64,000 nt of DNA, taken from contig NZ_CP029197.1 of assembly GCF_008639165.1 (NCBI RefSeq), forward strand, positions 7,630,001 through 7,694,000, in the 5' to 3' direction. Below the pieces are notes generated by a model. The model did no database searches. It had not been told where the DNA came from and was given only the letters and a program-made list of their open reading frames with translations. Shown here piece after piece: positions 23,690-32,166 of the stretch (positions are counted from its first letter, which is position 1; each line of letters opens with the position of its first letter). Made by a program: the position numbers and the translations under genes. This DNA is from Streptomyces venezuelae ATCC 10712 (GTDB lineage: Bacteria > Actinomycetota > Actinomycetes > Streptomycetales > Streptomycetaceae).

Positions 23690-26686
23690 CTACTTCAGGT
23701 ACGGGCCGGCCGTGCCGATCCGGCCCGGGCCGTTCAGGACGTACACCCGCAGGTTGCCCTTGCCGGGCGCGGCGACCGTGAGCGTGCCACCGGTGACGGT
23801 CCGCACGTCACCGGTGACGGCGTCGGTGTACGTGCCGTTGGGGATGCCCGTGTACGTGGCGCCACCGGTGACGGTGACCAGCGCGAAGCTGTCCGTACCG
23901 CCGCTGGTGTAGCGGCGCTTGAACGCCATGCCGCCCGAGATGCCCTCCGTCGAGTACTGGCCCATCTGGAGCGCGGGGACCGCGCGGCGGATCTGATTGA
24001 GCCGCTGCACGTGCTTCACCAGGGGCTGTTCGAGCGTCGTCGCGACCGCGCCGGAGGCCGCGGAGACCTGGGAGAAGTCCGAGGCCGTGACCGAGCCGGC
24101 GAGGTGGTCGCCGAAGTACGCCCGGCCGGTCGTGGCGAGCGGGCAGGTCGGCCCGCAGTCGATCTTCTTGCCCTTCTGGAACTCGATCTCGGAGCCGTAG
24201 TACAGCGTCGGGATGCCACGGAAGGTCCACATCAGGGACATGTTCTCGGCCCAGGCGTCGGTGCCGCCCGCGTACCGCTCGGCGGACTTGTTGGGTCCGT
24301 AGTCGTGGCTGTCGACGTAGACGACGTTGTAGGTGGCGTCGTTGGTCGTGTCGTCGGAGTCCTTGCCGTTGTGGAAGGCGTTGGCGGCGTCACCGAAGTT
24401 CATGTGCATGCGCATGTCGATGATGTTCATGCCGGAGAACTTGCTGTGGTCGGGCTGGTGGTAGGCGTTGCCGTCGAGGAAGGCGTTGGTGGACGTGGGC
24501 TGGGCGGCGGTCCCGGCCTGGTTCTCGTAGTCGTACATCTCCACGGCGGCCTTGGCGTCGTCGGCGTCGTACTCCTTGCGCTCCTTCCACGTGAAGAACT
24601 GCGCGGAGTGGTTGACCGAGCCGCGGTTCCACTTGTCGTTGACGAAGGCGCCGACCTCGCCGAAGACCAGGAAGTTCTTCGCGGCCTCGGCGCCGAACTT
24701 CTGGGTGACGCGCTCCTGGATGGCGGGAAGGAAGCGGCGGTTCCAGGTGGTGCGCGGGACGTGCACGGCGGTGTCCACGCGGAAGCCGTCGACGCCCATG
24801 TCGATGTACTTGTCGTAGGCGCCGATCAGGTAGTTCTGGACGGCCGCGGACTCGGTGTTGAAGTCGGCGAGGTCGTCGTGGAGCCAGCAGGAGCGCGAGT
24901 CCTCGCCCTCCCAGTTCCCGAGCCAGCAGTTGTGGTACAGGGCCTTGGGAAACATGCCGGAAGTGGGGCTCGGCCACTGGCAGTTGTAGAGGGTGTAGCC
25001 CTCGGGGCTCTTGCCGCCGGTGGGCTTGCCCCAGTTGAGGCAGGTGTTGCCGGCCGGCTCGGCCGTCGACCACAGGTCCCCGTTGTAGTACGACTTGCCG
25101 GTCTTCGGGTCGACCGTCAGGCCGTCGTACGTGAAGCCGGGCTGCTTCTCGTCGTAGTACCAGCTCCACTGGCTGTCGCGGACGCCGTACACGGTGGGCG
25201 TGAACAGGCCCTTGGCGCCCCAGCGGGAGGAGTGGTTGTAGACGACGTCCTGGTAGATCTTCATGCCCTTGGCGTGCGCGGCGTCGATCAGGTCCTGGTA
25301 GGAGGCGCCGGCCGACTCCAGGCGGGGGTCGACCTTGTAGAAGTCGTAGCCGTGGTAGCCGTGGTAGTCGTAGTCGGAGCGGTTGAGGACCACCGGGGTC
25401 ACCCATATCGCGGAGAAACCGAGGCCCTTGACGTAGTCCAGTTTCTGGATGAGGCCCTTGAAGTCGCCCCGGAACATGGGGTCGTCGTTGGCGGCGTTGC
25501 CCGACTTCACGTGCTGGCTGCCGCCGCGGTTGTTCGACGGGTCGCCGTCGTTGAAGCGGGCGGTCAGGACGAAGTAGACGGGGTCCTTGCGCGGGTCGGT
25601 GCCGAGCGGTCTCCCGGTGGCGGGGGTCGCCGGCTTGTCCCCGGTGGTGACGGCCGCGGGCGCCGAGGCGGCGGAGACGTTCCCGGCGGCGTCCACGGCC
25701 TTCACCGTGTAGGTGTACGCGGTCCGTTCGGCCAGGCCCGTGTCGGAGAACACGGTGGAGCCGACGTCGGTGACGACCGTACCGCCGCTGCCGCCCACCC
25801 GGGTGACCTGGTACTTGGCCACGGCCTTGTTGTCGGTGGCGGGGTCCCAGGTCAGCAGCACCGAGACGCCGTCCGCGGCGGCGGTGACCTTCGCCGGGAC
25901 GGTCGGGGCCTGGGTGTCGGGCACTTCGGCGGCGCAGGGGTCGGCGGCGTTCGCCGTCACGGCGTTGTTCCGTACGGTGCTGACGCCCGCGCCGATCGTG
26001 TAGTCGGCGCCGCCGTTGTTGTCCCAGGTGCCGTTGCCGTTGTTGAAGGCGGCCCTGAGGGAGGTGGCCGTCCCGAGGTCGACCTCCCGCTTCCACCAGC
26101 CCGCGCAGGCGGCCTGCATGCCGACGCCGGGGACGGTGGTCCAGGCGCCGCCGGCCGGCTGGTAGTGGAGGTTGGCGGTGGACCAGCCGAGGGCGGCGGT
26201 CGAGTAGTAGACGGTGGCCTTGGCACCCGGCGTCGGAGTCGGCTCGGGTCCCGTTCCGGCGCACGGGTCGGAGTGGGCGATCACCCCGTCCTTGACGGTG
26301 AGCGAGCCGGTGCCCAGGGCGTAGTTCCTGCCGCCGTTGTTGTCCCAGGTGCCGCTGCCGTTGGTGAAGGTGGCCTGGAGGCCGGCCGCCGTACCGAGGG
26401 AGACGGTCTTCTTCACCCAGTCCGTGCAGGCGGCCTCCATGGCGACGCCGGGCACGGTGGTCCAGGAACCACCGTCCGGCGCCCAATGGAGGTTGTACCG
26501 CGCCCAGTTCTTCGTCTTCGTCCAGTAGAAGACGGTCGCGGTGTTCTCGGCGGTGGCGGCGACCGGGGCGGTACGGGGTGCGGGTGCGGGTGCGTCGGGT
26601 CGGGCCGTGAGCAGGCCGAGCAGGCCGGCGGTCACGGCCAGGACGGCCACCGCCCGTCCGGGCGGCCGCAGGGGAGTGCGGGTCAT
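23690..26686 (-). CDS. Secreted alpha-amylase (GH13) with two CBM25-like modules and a fibronectin III domain
   Basis: 998 residues. After a signal peptide come two starch-binding CBM25-type repeats (about 45-140 and 155-250, each with W..LH/Y.....W..VPGV..Q and GTWDNNGG). A fibronectin III domain (about 265-350) and the GH13 barrel follow. Catalytic residues are visible in VDGFRVDTAVH (nucleophile Asp), FGEVGAF (acid Glu) and YVDSHDYGPN (third Asp). It hydrolyses starch-like alpha-1,4-glucans outside the cell. The ATG at 26686 has GTGGAG upstream; a GTG four codons earlier is possible. A palindrome upstream resembles the operator of MalR-type regulators of Streptomyces amylases. Confidence 0.92.
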   Translation of the reverse strand: MTRTPLRPPGRAVAVLAVTAGLLGLLTARPDAPAPAPRTAPVAATAENTATVFYWTKTKNWARYNLHWAPDGGSWTTVPGVAMEAACTDWVKKTVSLGTAAGLQATFTNGSGTWDNNGGRNYALGTGSLTVKDGVIAHSDPCAGTGPEPTPTPGAKATVYYSTAALGWSTANLHYQPAGGAWTTVPGVGMQAACAGWWKREVDLGTATSLRAAFNNGNGTWDNNGGADYTIGAGVSTVRNNAVTANAADPCAAEVPDTQAPTVPAKVTAAADGVSVLLTWDPATDNKAVAKYQVTRVGGSGGTVVTDVGSTVFSDTGLAERTAYTYTVKAVDAAGNVSAASAPAAVTTGDKPATPATGRPLGTDPRKDPVYFVLTARFNDGDPSNNRGGSQHVKSGNAANDDPMFRGDFKGLIQKLDYVKGLGFSAIWVTPVVLNRSDYDYHGYHGYDFYKVDPRLESAGASYQDLIDAAHAKGMKIYQDVVYNHSSRWGAKGLFTPTVYGVRDSQWSWYYDEKQPGFTYDGLTVDPKTGKSYYNGDLWSTAEPAGNTCLNWGKPTGGKSPEGYTLYNCQWPSPTSGMFPKALYHNCWLGNWEGEDSRSCWLHDDLADFNTESAAVQNYLIGAYDKYIDMGVDGFRVDTAVHVPRTTWNRRFLPAIQERVTQKFGAEAAKNFLVFGEVGAFVNDKWNRGSVNHSAQFFTWKERKEYDADDAKAAVEMYDYENQAGTAAQPTSTNAFLDGNAYHQPDHSKFSGMNIIDMRMHMNFGDAANAFHNGKDSDDTTNDATYNVVYVDSHDYGPNKSAERYAGGTDAWAENMSLMWTFRGIPTLYYGSEIEFQKGKKIDCGPTCPLATTGRAYFGDHLAGSVTASDFSQVSAASGAVATTLEQPLVKHVQRLNQIRRAVPALQMGQYSTEGISGGMAFKRRYTSGGTDSFALVTVTGGATYTGIPNGTYTDAVTGDVRTVTGGTLTVAAPGKGNLRVYVLNGPGRIGTAGPYLK

Positions 26687-26761
26687 GTGAGGCTCCACGT
26701 GGGGGCGCGTTCCGTGCGGGCCGGTGGGGAGTGGGGATCAGCACGACTGGAAACGCAGTCG

Positions 26762-26776
26762 GAAAGTTTCTGAAAC
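26762..26776. promoter_or_regulatory. GAAAGTTTCTGAAAC overlapping palindromes upstream of the amylase
   Basis: GAAAGTTTC (26762-26770) and GTTTCTGAAAC (26766-26776) are overlapping perfect palindromes, followed by CTTGCG on the plus strand. They are about 75 bp upstream of the amylase start. Repeats combining GTTTC/GAAAC and CTTGC occur at Streptomyces alpha-amylase promoters controlled by LacI-type MalR/Reg1. The assignment is by resemblance only. Confidence 0.4.
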
Positions 26777-26892
26777 ATCTTGCGTCGGCGGGAAGTTACC
26801 GCCGCCGGGCCCCACAGGTAAAGACTCCTGACGGAACCGGCGCCTACGCTCGGATCGCCCGCCCCTGGGCGCTCGACGACGAAAGGCCCCCG

Positions 26893-27273
26893 ATGAAGCT
26901 GCCCGGCCCCCTGCGCGTGCTCAACGAAGGGCTGGCGTTCCTGCTGGAACTGGCCGCACTGGCCGTGCTCGCCCGCTGGGGTTGGGAGAGTGCGGAGGCC
27001 ATCGTGCTCCGACTGGTGCTCGCGGTCGCGGCGCCCGTCGCAGCGGCCGTCCTGTGGGGCCTGTTCGCCGCGCCGAGGGCGCGGTTCCAGGTGCCCCTCG
27101 CGGTGGTACTGGCCGTGAAGGCCCTGGTGTTCGGCGCGGCGGCACTCGCGCTCGACGCGCTCGACGGGCCGGCGTGGGCCGGCTGCTTCGTCGCCGTGGC
27201 GCTCGTCAACACCACCCTGGCGACCCTGGACCGCCGAGCCGCCGCGCCACCCGGCGCGCCCCTTCCGCGCTAG
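26893..27273 (+). CDS. YrdB-family (DUF2568-like) membrane protein
   Basis: 126 residues, with four hydrophobic helices. The segments NEGLAFLLELAALAVLARWGW, APVAAAVLWGLFAAPRA and LAVKALVFGAAALALDAL match YrdB-family small membrane proteins. The start is the ATG at 26893. Function unknown. It marks the left border of the lower-GC island. Confidence 0.75.
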   Translation: MKLPGPLRVLNEGLAFLLELAALAVLARWGWESAEAIVLRLVLAVAAPVAAAVLWGLFAAPRARFQVPLAVVLAVKALVFGAAALALDALDGPAWAGCFVAVALVNTTLATLDRRAAAPPGAPLPR

Positions 27274-27590
27274 GGCCGCGATGCGCCCGGTCTGAGGTGG
27301 TCGGGGTGACGTGCGTGCTCGACCTCGCCCTCGCGTGACAGCTCCCTGACCGAACTGCCCTGCCGGACGGGCGAGGTTGGCGCGCCGGGCACGAGTTGTC
27401 CCCGCCGTGGAACGGGTTCATCCTGGAGGGGTGGGCCCTGCTTCACGTGCAGTCCGCCAAGCCGCGTCCGACTGTCGTGCAGGACACCTCGGCGGCAAGG
27501 TGACGCCGGCGAGGATCTAGGCGAATTCCCGGCGTCGCACATCGGCTGAGTATGCGGGAATGTGAACCGCAAGCCTGGAAGGTTCCTCTC
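27274..27590. other. Gene-free stretch at the left edge of the lower-GC island
   Basis: About 317 bp with no convincing gene, tRNA or integrase remnant. Near its right end ATTCCCG (27525-27531) and CGGGAAT (27555-27561) form an inverted repeat just upstream of the first island gene, a possible operator. The Shine-Dalgarno TGGAAGG for that gene follows at about 27576. Confidence 0.45.
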
Positions 27591-29054
27591 ATGGCCTACA
27601 CAATCGGCGACCTCGGCGGTACGTTCCGTGACCAGATGTATCGAATTCTGGCCGGTGGCGACATGACAGTACCGCCCTCCAAGGACGCATTCATCACATG
27701 GTGCATGCCCGGGCTTCCCTACCAGGCGGCCGACTTCACCTTTGCGGCGCAGGGGATCGGAACTGGTGCGAACGCGAACGAAGACAAGCTGTTGCTGCAG
27801 CAGGCCTTCAACTTCGCCTCGTTGGTCGACTTCATCCCTGACGTAAAGTCCGCCTACTCCAGCGACCGGCAAGACGGAGTATGGCGCAACGCCAGTGGCG
27901 CCCGATTGAGTGAGATCTATGGTCAAATCCTCAAGTTCTCCAAAGTGGTGCACTACGACCTGACCGATGCGCAGAAGGCCAAGCTGGAAAAATTCAGGGC
28001 CCTCCTCCGGACGACTCGGACCGTGAAGAACCTCGTCACAGACGAGGAAAAGGAGGTCACCGAGGACAGTCAGCTGCTCAAGGCCTACAAGTCGTACATG
28101 CAGCTCTACTACATGGCCGCGTTGAATTACAATGCCAAGCGCATCGCCGCCCAAGCGGCTGTAGGCGAACCGGGCAAACTCGCCGTTGCCGACTGGAGCA
28201 ACAACGCCGAGATATACAGGCTCCTCGTGAGCTCGGCCATGGACGACTGGACGTCCTCCGGCTACCGCAACGAGGTCGATGAGGTCAACGCGTACATCAG
28301 TCAGACGACCGAAAAGTCGATGCTGCTCTGGAAGCAGAACCTTGAGCGGTACTACAACGAGGCGATCGTCAATGCTCTCGGGCCCGGGCAACGATTCGCC
28401 TACACGACCGTTGTCCCCGGTAACTTCGCGACGTCACCCGGCTGGACCAACTATCACATGTACCACCAGATGGTGGACTCGTCGACGGCTTCGTCGCAGA
28501 CGAACTGGTCTGCCGGTGCCGGTCTCGGATGGGGACTGTGGAGCGCCAGTGGTGGTGTGACGAGTTCCTCGTCCAACTACTCGCAGGACTTCCATGTCGA
28601 CGACTTCTCCCTGTCGTTCTCCATGACGCAGGTCCAGATCGTACGCCCTTGGTTCTACCCCGAATTCCTGGAAAACCGCGGGTGGACGTTGCGTAAGGGC
28701 GAGGGGTGGAACTACGACGAGATGCCGTCCGACGGGGCCAGGCCGCCCAGCGGCCGGTTCATCGGCTATCCGCTGCAGGCGCTCTTCGTCAAGGACGTGA
28801 CGATCCGCTCCTCGCAGTTCACGCAGGCGTTCACTGCCTACGCGAACTCGGTCGGAGCCAATGCCAGCGTCGGCTGGGGGCCATTCGTCCTCAAGGGCAG
28901 CTACAGTCACAGCGAATCGGGAAATCACTTCCACTCGGAGAGTGATGGTGCGGGCATCACGGTACCCGGCATGCAGATCATCGGATTCGTCAACCATCTG
29001 CTCGGCAAGACGCCGAACCTCCTCGATGGAATCGACGAGGACGACCTGGTGTAA
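27591..29054 (+). CDS. Island gene A: large protein of unknown function with RPWF region and Gly/Ser-rich strands
   Basis: 487 residues, no signal peptide. The N-terminal part to about residue 265 is mainly helical. Residues 296-330 (from DSSTASSQ through SAGAGLGWGLWSASGG to SSSSNY) alternate small polar and hydrophobic residues, as beta-hairpins in pore-forming proteins can do. QIVRPWFYPEF (349-359), SDGARPPSGRF and a late GWGPFVLKGSYSHSESG follow. It is homologous to gene B along most of its length: AMDDWTSSGYRNEVDE versus ALAAWTGTGHKSTVED, and QIVRPWFYP versus SIARPWFDP. Start chosen at 27591, with TGGAAGG upstream. GC content and codon choice differ clearly from the flanking genes. Function unknown; membrane action is speculation from the alternating segment. 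Confidence 0.8.
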   Translation: MAYTIGDLGGTFRDQMYRILAGGDMTVPPSKDAFITWCMPGLPYQAADFTFAAQGIGTGANANEDKLLLQQAFNFASLVDFIPDVKSAYSSDRQDGVWRNASGARLSEIYGQILKFSKVVHYDLTDAQKAKLEKFRALLRTTRTVKNLVTDEEKEVTEDSQLLKAYKSYMQLYYMAALNYNAKRIAAQAAVGEPGKLAVADWSNNAEIYRLLVSSAMDDWTSSGYRNEVDEVNAYISQTTEKSMLLWKQNLERYYNEAIVNALGPGQRFAYTTVVPGNFATSPGWTNYHMYHQMVDSSTASSQTNWSAGAGLGWGLWSASGGVTSSSSNYSQDFHVDDFSLSFSMTQVQIVRPWFYPEFLENRGWTLRKGEGWNYDEMPSDGARPPSGRFIGYPLQALFVKDVTIRSSQFTQAFTAYANSVGANASVGWGPFVLKGSYSHSESGNHFHSESDGAGITVPGMQIIGFVNHLLGKTPNLLDGIDEDDLV

Positions 29055-29101
29055 GCGTCCTTGTTCCACCGCATGACACCGACACCCCAAGGATGGCGCT
29101 G

Positions 29102-30658
29102 ATGGGTAACGGGTCCCTGGACGCTGCCACCGTGCTCGGCATCGCGTCCAAACTGCAGGAGATGCTGACCGATCGTGAGCACATCGTCAGCGTCCCGGTG
29201 ACGCCGTACGCGTACCAGGCCAAGAACTTGCACCTCACCCCGCCACGCGATGCGGTTCAGGAGAACACACTGGCCGAGTTCTCAGAACTCGTGAACCGGG
29301 TCCCCACCCACCCGATCTGGCAGCCGTCCACCACCGTGCACCTTTGGGACATCTACGGGGAGGTGCTCGGCGCGGAGCTGGCGACCAGCAGCCTCTCGGC
29401 GGCCGAACAGCAGAAGTACCAGACGGCCGTGAACTACCTGTACGCCCCGACGTCCGACGGCAGCGGGACGGCCCCCTCGCCGGCCCTGCGTGAGTACCAG
29501 TCGGCTCGCCAGACATGGCTGCAGGCCAGCATCGACTACAAACAGGCACAGCAGACCGCGAACATGTCCTCGGACCCGGCCGTCAAAGACCACTGGTATG
29601 AGGTGGATGAACCGCGACTGCGCCAGGCTCGCGATGACGCGTTGGCGGCCTGGACGGGCACGGGTCATAAGAGCACGGTCGAAGACGCGCTGCGCATTGT
29701 CACCGAGCTGGGAGCGAAGATGCCCTCCGCCGTGTGGCGACGGCACCGCGAGGCTTTCAATCCGAAACTTCCCGACCAGTTCTCCACGGCTCCGAACGGG
29801 ACTCGCTTCGCTCCGACGTTCTACGCCCCCGGCGAGGTACTGGACGTGGCCTGGCCCCGTGTGGAGATGTCCCGGGACATGCTGGTCGCCCTGGCCTCCC
29901 AGGCCTCACCAGCCCTGACGGCAGCTCTGGGCGGAGCCATCGACGACGACATCCATTCCGTGGCATTCGATTACTGTCCCGTCTCGATCGCCCGGCCGTG
30001 GTTCGACCCCGTGATGGACCTGTTCGGCTCACGGGCCTGGAGATTTCCGGCGGGCACGCAGTCACTCAGTGACGGTGCCGACCGACCCCAAGGCCGGTGT
30101 ACCACTTACGTGGATACCGTCGCCCTCGTCCGAAACATTGAGATCGTGCGCCTGAGCGGGAGCGAGGTCTCCTCCGGAGAAGCCTTCCTGGAAGGCGATC
30201 CCGAGCATGCCTATGCGTCCATCGACCTCGATACCGGCGATCGAGATGCGGGCGTGCCCGACATGGGCTGGGACTCCCTCTCCGCCGGCGTACCGCAACT
30301 GAGATCACTGAACGATGCCTCGTTGTACCTCATGAACTCGTCCACCGGATTCGAGGGACTGGGAGCGGCGCGCCTCTACAGAGAGTCGGAACCACCCCAC
30401 CACCCATTCGGGGAGGGTTACCTCCGGGCCGCCGAAGGATACAGCCTTGTGGGAACGCTCATGGCCTTCCGCACGACCGAGGGAAATGTCGCCAAAGTTC
30501 AGGTGCTCGAGTCCGGCGCGTACGGGAAGATCAGATGGGCCACCTACTACGTGAGTCGCGATACCGAGATCTCCGACGAAGAGGACATCTACATCGCCGC
30601 ATTCACCTGTCAGCGCCTACCCAAATCACCAGATCCCGATCCTGCGCTCCAGTGGTAA
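29102..30658 (+). CDS. Island gene B: paralogue of gene A, function unknown
   Basis: 518 residues, soluble. It aligns with gene A from the helical middle (ALREYQSARQTWLQASIDYK versus LLKAYKSYMQLYYMAALNYN) through RFAPTFYAPG and SIARPWFDPVMDLF (RPWF at 298-301) to SDGADRPQGR. The Gly/Ser-rich strands of gene A are missing. Instead it has a different C-terminal region of about 180 residues (from VRLSGSEVSSGEAFLEG to YYVSRDTEISDEEDIYIAAFTC). I choose the ATG at 29102, 9 bp after AAGG, over the ATG at 29093, which sits directly on it. It looks like tandem duplication followed by division of labour. Function unknown. Confidence 0.8.
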   Translation: MGNGSLDAATVLGIASKLQEMLTDREHIVSVPVTPYAYQAKNLHLTPPRDAVQENTLAEFSELVNRVPTHPIWQPSTTVHLWDIYGEVLGAELATSSLSAAEQQKYQTAVNYLYAPTSDGSGTAPSPALREYQSARQTWLQASIDYKQAQQTANMSSDPAVKDHWYEVDEPRLRQARDDALAAWTGTGHKSTVEDALRIVTELGAKMPSAVWRRHREAFNPKLPDQFSTAPNGTRFAPTFYAPGEVLDVAWPRVEMSRDMLVALASQASPALTAALGGAIDDDIHSVAFDYCPVSIARPWFDPVMDLFGSRAWRFPAGTQSLSDGADRPQGRCTTYVDTVALVRNIEIVRLSGSEVSSGEAFLEGDPEHAYASIDLDTGDRDAGVPDMGWDSLSAGVPQLRSLNDASLYLMNSSTGFEGLGAARLYRESEPPHHPFGEGYLRAAEGYSLVGTLMAFRTTEGNVAKVQVLESGAYGKIRWATYYVSRDTEISDEEDIYIAAFTCQRLPKSPDPDPALQW

Positions 30659-30689
30659 TTCCCCCACCATCCTCGGGAGGAGGCGCGGC

Positions 30690-31367
30690 ATGCCCGACGA
30701 AGGCTTCCCCAAGGAAACTCACGACATGGTGGTGCTGGGGACGAATTCACGCGTGTACCTCAGTCACCTGGCGAAGTTCATAGCGCCCCATGACTACCAG
30801 ATCATTCTTCAGGCCGCACTCTCCAGCCCGGTGTACGAGACCAACCGTCACCATTACGGCACTTCGGCCCTCTTTACCCTGCGTCCCGAGCCGCTCTCCG
30901 TCGCTGAGCTCCGGGTGCAAGCGGCCGTAACTCCAGAAGCGCTGCCCGCCCGCCTGTTCTTCGGGCGCGTCGGAAGAGATGGTGGTGAGCTCGGTGAAGT
31001 GAGAGCGAGCCTCCTGCAAACCCTGTACTTCCAGCAGTTCGACCCCCTCGCCAGTCACTCGTCGGAGTTGCGCTACATCTTCTTCGGTGGAGGGGACGAA
31101 GGTTTCTTGGCGCATCGGATCACGGCACCTCCCGACTTCGACCAGATTCTCTTGGTCCGGCCGATGGGAGAAGACGTACCGCCGGGTCCGCCTCCCGGCG
31201 CTCTCCTCGATTTCGGGGGCCGCGAGAACCGGCTCGACGACAGGCTCGCCCCGGGGGAGCAGGCATCAGGTGCCATTGTAGGGAACGACGGATTCCCTAC
31301 ACAGCATGAGACCCGTCTTCAAGTGGTGGCCGAGGTGTATCTCGAGACTGAAGATTTCGGAAAGTGA
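30690..31367 (+). CDS. Island gene C: unknown protein with SHLxxFxxPHDYQ motif
   Basis: 225 residues, soluble, no signal peptide. Near the N-terminus, RVYLSHLAKFIAPHDYQIIL (21-40) is a strongly patterned motif with His25, His34, Asp35 and Tyr36. I recall similar SHL..F..PHDYQ proteins of unknown function in other bacteria but cannot verify it. A Pro-rich segment (about 160-170) separates a C-terminal part. The start is the ATG at 30690, after GGAGGAGGCG. Its stop is within 30 bp of gene D's start, so it sits in the same A-D operon. Confidence 0.75.
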   Translation: MPDEGFPKETHDMVVLGTNSRVYLSHLAKFIAPHDYQIILQAALSSPVYETNRHHYGTSALFTLRPEPLSVAELRVQAAVTPEALPARLFFGRVGRDGGELGEVRASLLQTLYFQQFDPLASHSSELRYIFFGGGDEGFLAHRITAPPDFDQILLVRPMGEDVPPGPPPGALLDFGGRENRLDDRLAPGEQASGAIVGNDGFPTQHETRLQVVAEVYLETEDFGK

Positions 31368-31396
31368 GCTCTCCATACATGTGCAGGAGCGATGTC

Positions 31397-32149
31397 ATGG
31401 GTCTGCTGCCGGTGGAAATCAAGGTCAACGTCGAGGACGACGTGGCGGGAGCGATGTCGGCTCTCGGGGCTTCGCAAGGCGTGCTGATGACGCGTCGGAT
31501 CTGGTTCGCCGAGGACCGGGTCGGTGTCGCGCAGGGCAAGCTGCTGCTCCTGGACGGCGGAGTGATCGTACGCATCAGGATCGGTGGCGGGCAGGATGAC
31601 GTGGTCGTCAAGTTGCGTCCCTGTACCAGGGAACAGCTCCTCGGCCGGTTCACCGCCCCGTTCGAGGTGGATGCGCTCACGTACCGGATCGAGGAGGACT
31701 GGTCGAGGAACGGCCGCGTTCTGGCGGCTTCCCTGGTGCGCGATCACCCGCCGGGGGCGTTGCCGGCCGCGGTGACACCGGGGTCCGATCCCGCCACGCT
31801 GTTCGACGAGGTGCAGGACCAGTTCCTGGATGTCTGCGCTCCCGACGTGCGGTTCGAAGGGCTCGTCGCTCTGGGGCCGATCTCCGCGACGAAGGTGGAG
31901 GACGTTCCCCTCGACGACCTGAAGGTCGACCTGGAGGCGTGGTCGGTCGCCGGCCTGAACTTCCTGGAGGTGTCGATCCGTGTGAAGCCCAAGGCCGGCG
32001 ACGACGAGGGGGAGTTCAAGGAACGGGCCGAGCGCAAGGCGCGCAAGCTCGAAGAGGCGGTGCTCGAACGAGGGGTGACGCTGTCCGAGGTCCCCGACAG
32101 CAAGACCCACCGCGTGCTCACCGCTCTCGTGGCCGCCGCGCAGGGTTGA
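31397..32149 (+). CDS. Island gene D: CYTH-like (triphosphate-tunnel) protein
   Basis: 250 residues. The N-terminus LPVEIKVNV keeps the second half of the CYTH ExExK motif. VIVRIRIGGGQDDVVVKLRPC gives the R-x-R and K-x-R strands expected in a triphosphate tunnel, and a later YRIEEDW and charged ERAERKARKLEE helix follow. CYTH proteins act on triphosphates (thiamine triphosphatase, inorganic triphosphatase or class IV adenylate cyclase). With several ligands altered, activity is uncertain. I start at the ATG at 31397, 7 bp after AGGAG; a GTG at 31364 overlapping gene C is an alternative. Last gene of the rightward operon. Confidence 0.65.
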   Translation: MGLLPVEIKVNVEDDVAGAMSALGASQGVLMTRRIWFAEDRVGVAQGKLLLLDGGVIVRIRIGGGQDDVVVKLRPCTREQLLGRFTAPFEVDALTYRIEEDWSRNGRVLAASLVRDHPPGALPAAVTPGSDPATLFDEVQDQFLDVCAPDVRFEGLVALGPISATKVEDVPLDDLKVDLEAWSVAGLNFLEVSIRVKPKAGDDEGEFKERAERKARKLEEAVLERGVTLSEVPDSKTHRVLTALVAAAQG

Positions 32150-32166
32150 CGCGCGGGGTTGAAGCG

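Noticed and set aside
23640..23705. Repeated GGTACGGGCGGCT units near the amylase 3' end as a mobile-element or att remnant
   Set aside because: Only two short imperfect copies, partly inside the amylase stop region; more likely local slippage.
23111..26773. A 1220-codon open frame on the plus strand opposite the amylase gene
   Set aside because: It is an antisense shadow. The minus-strand frame has clear catalytic motifs, signal peptide and modules, while the plus-strand translation is low-complexity Val/Gly/Arg sequence typical of high-GC shadows.
29093..29101. ATG at 29093 as the start of island gene B
   Set aside because: The only Shine-Dalgarno-like AAGG touches this ATG; the ATG at 29102 has proper spacing.
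31364..31396. GTG at 31364 as the start of island gene D
   Set aside because: It overlaps the end of gene C and would be translationally coupled, but the ATG at 31397 has AGGAG at ideal distance and begins the CYTH-like motif; kept only as an alternative.
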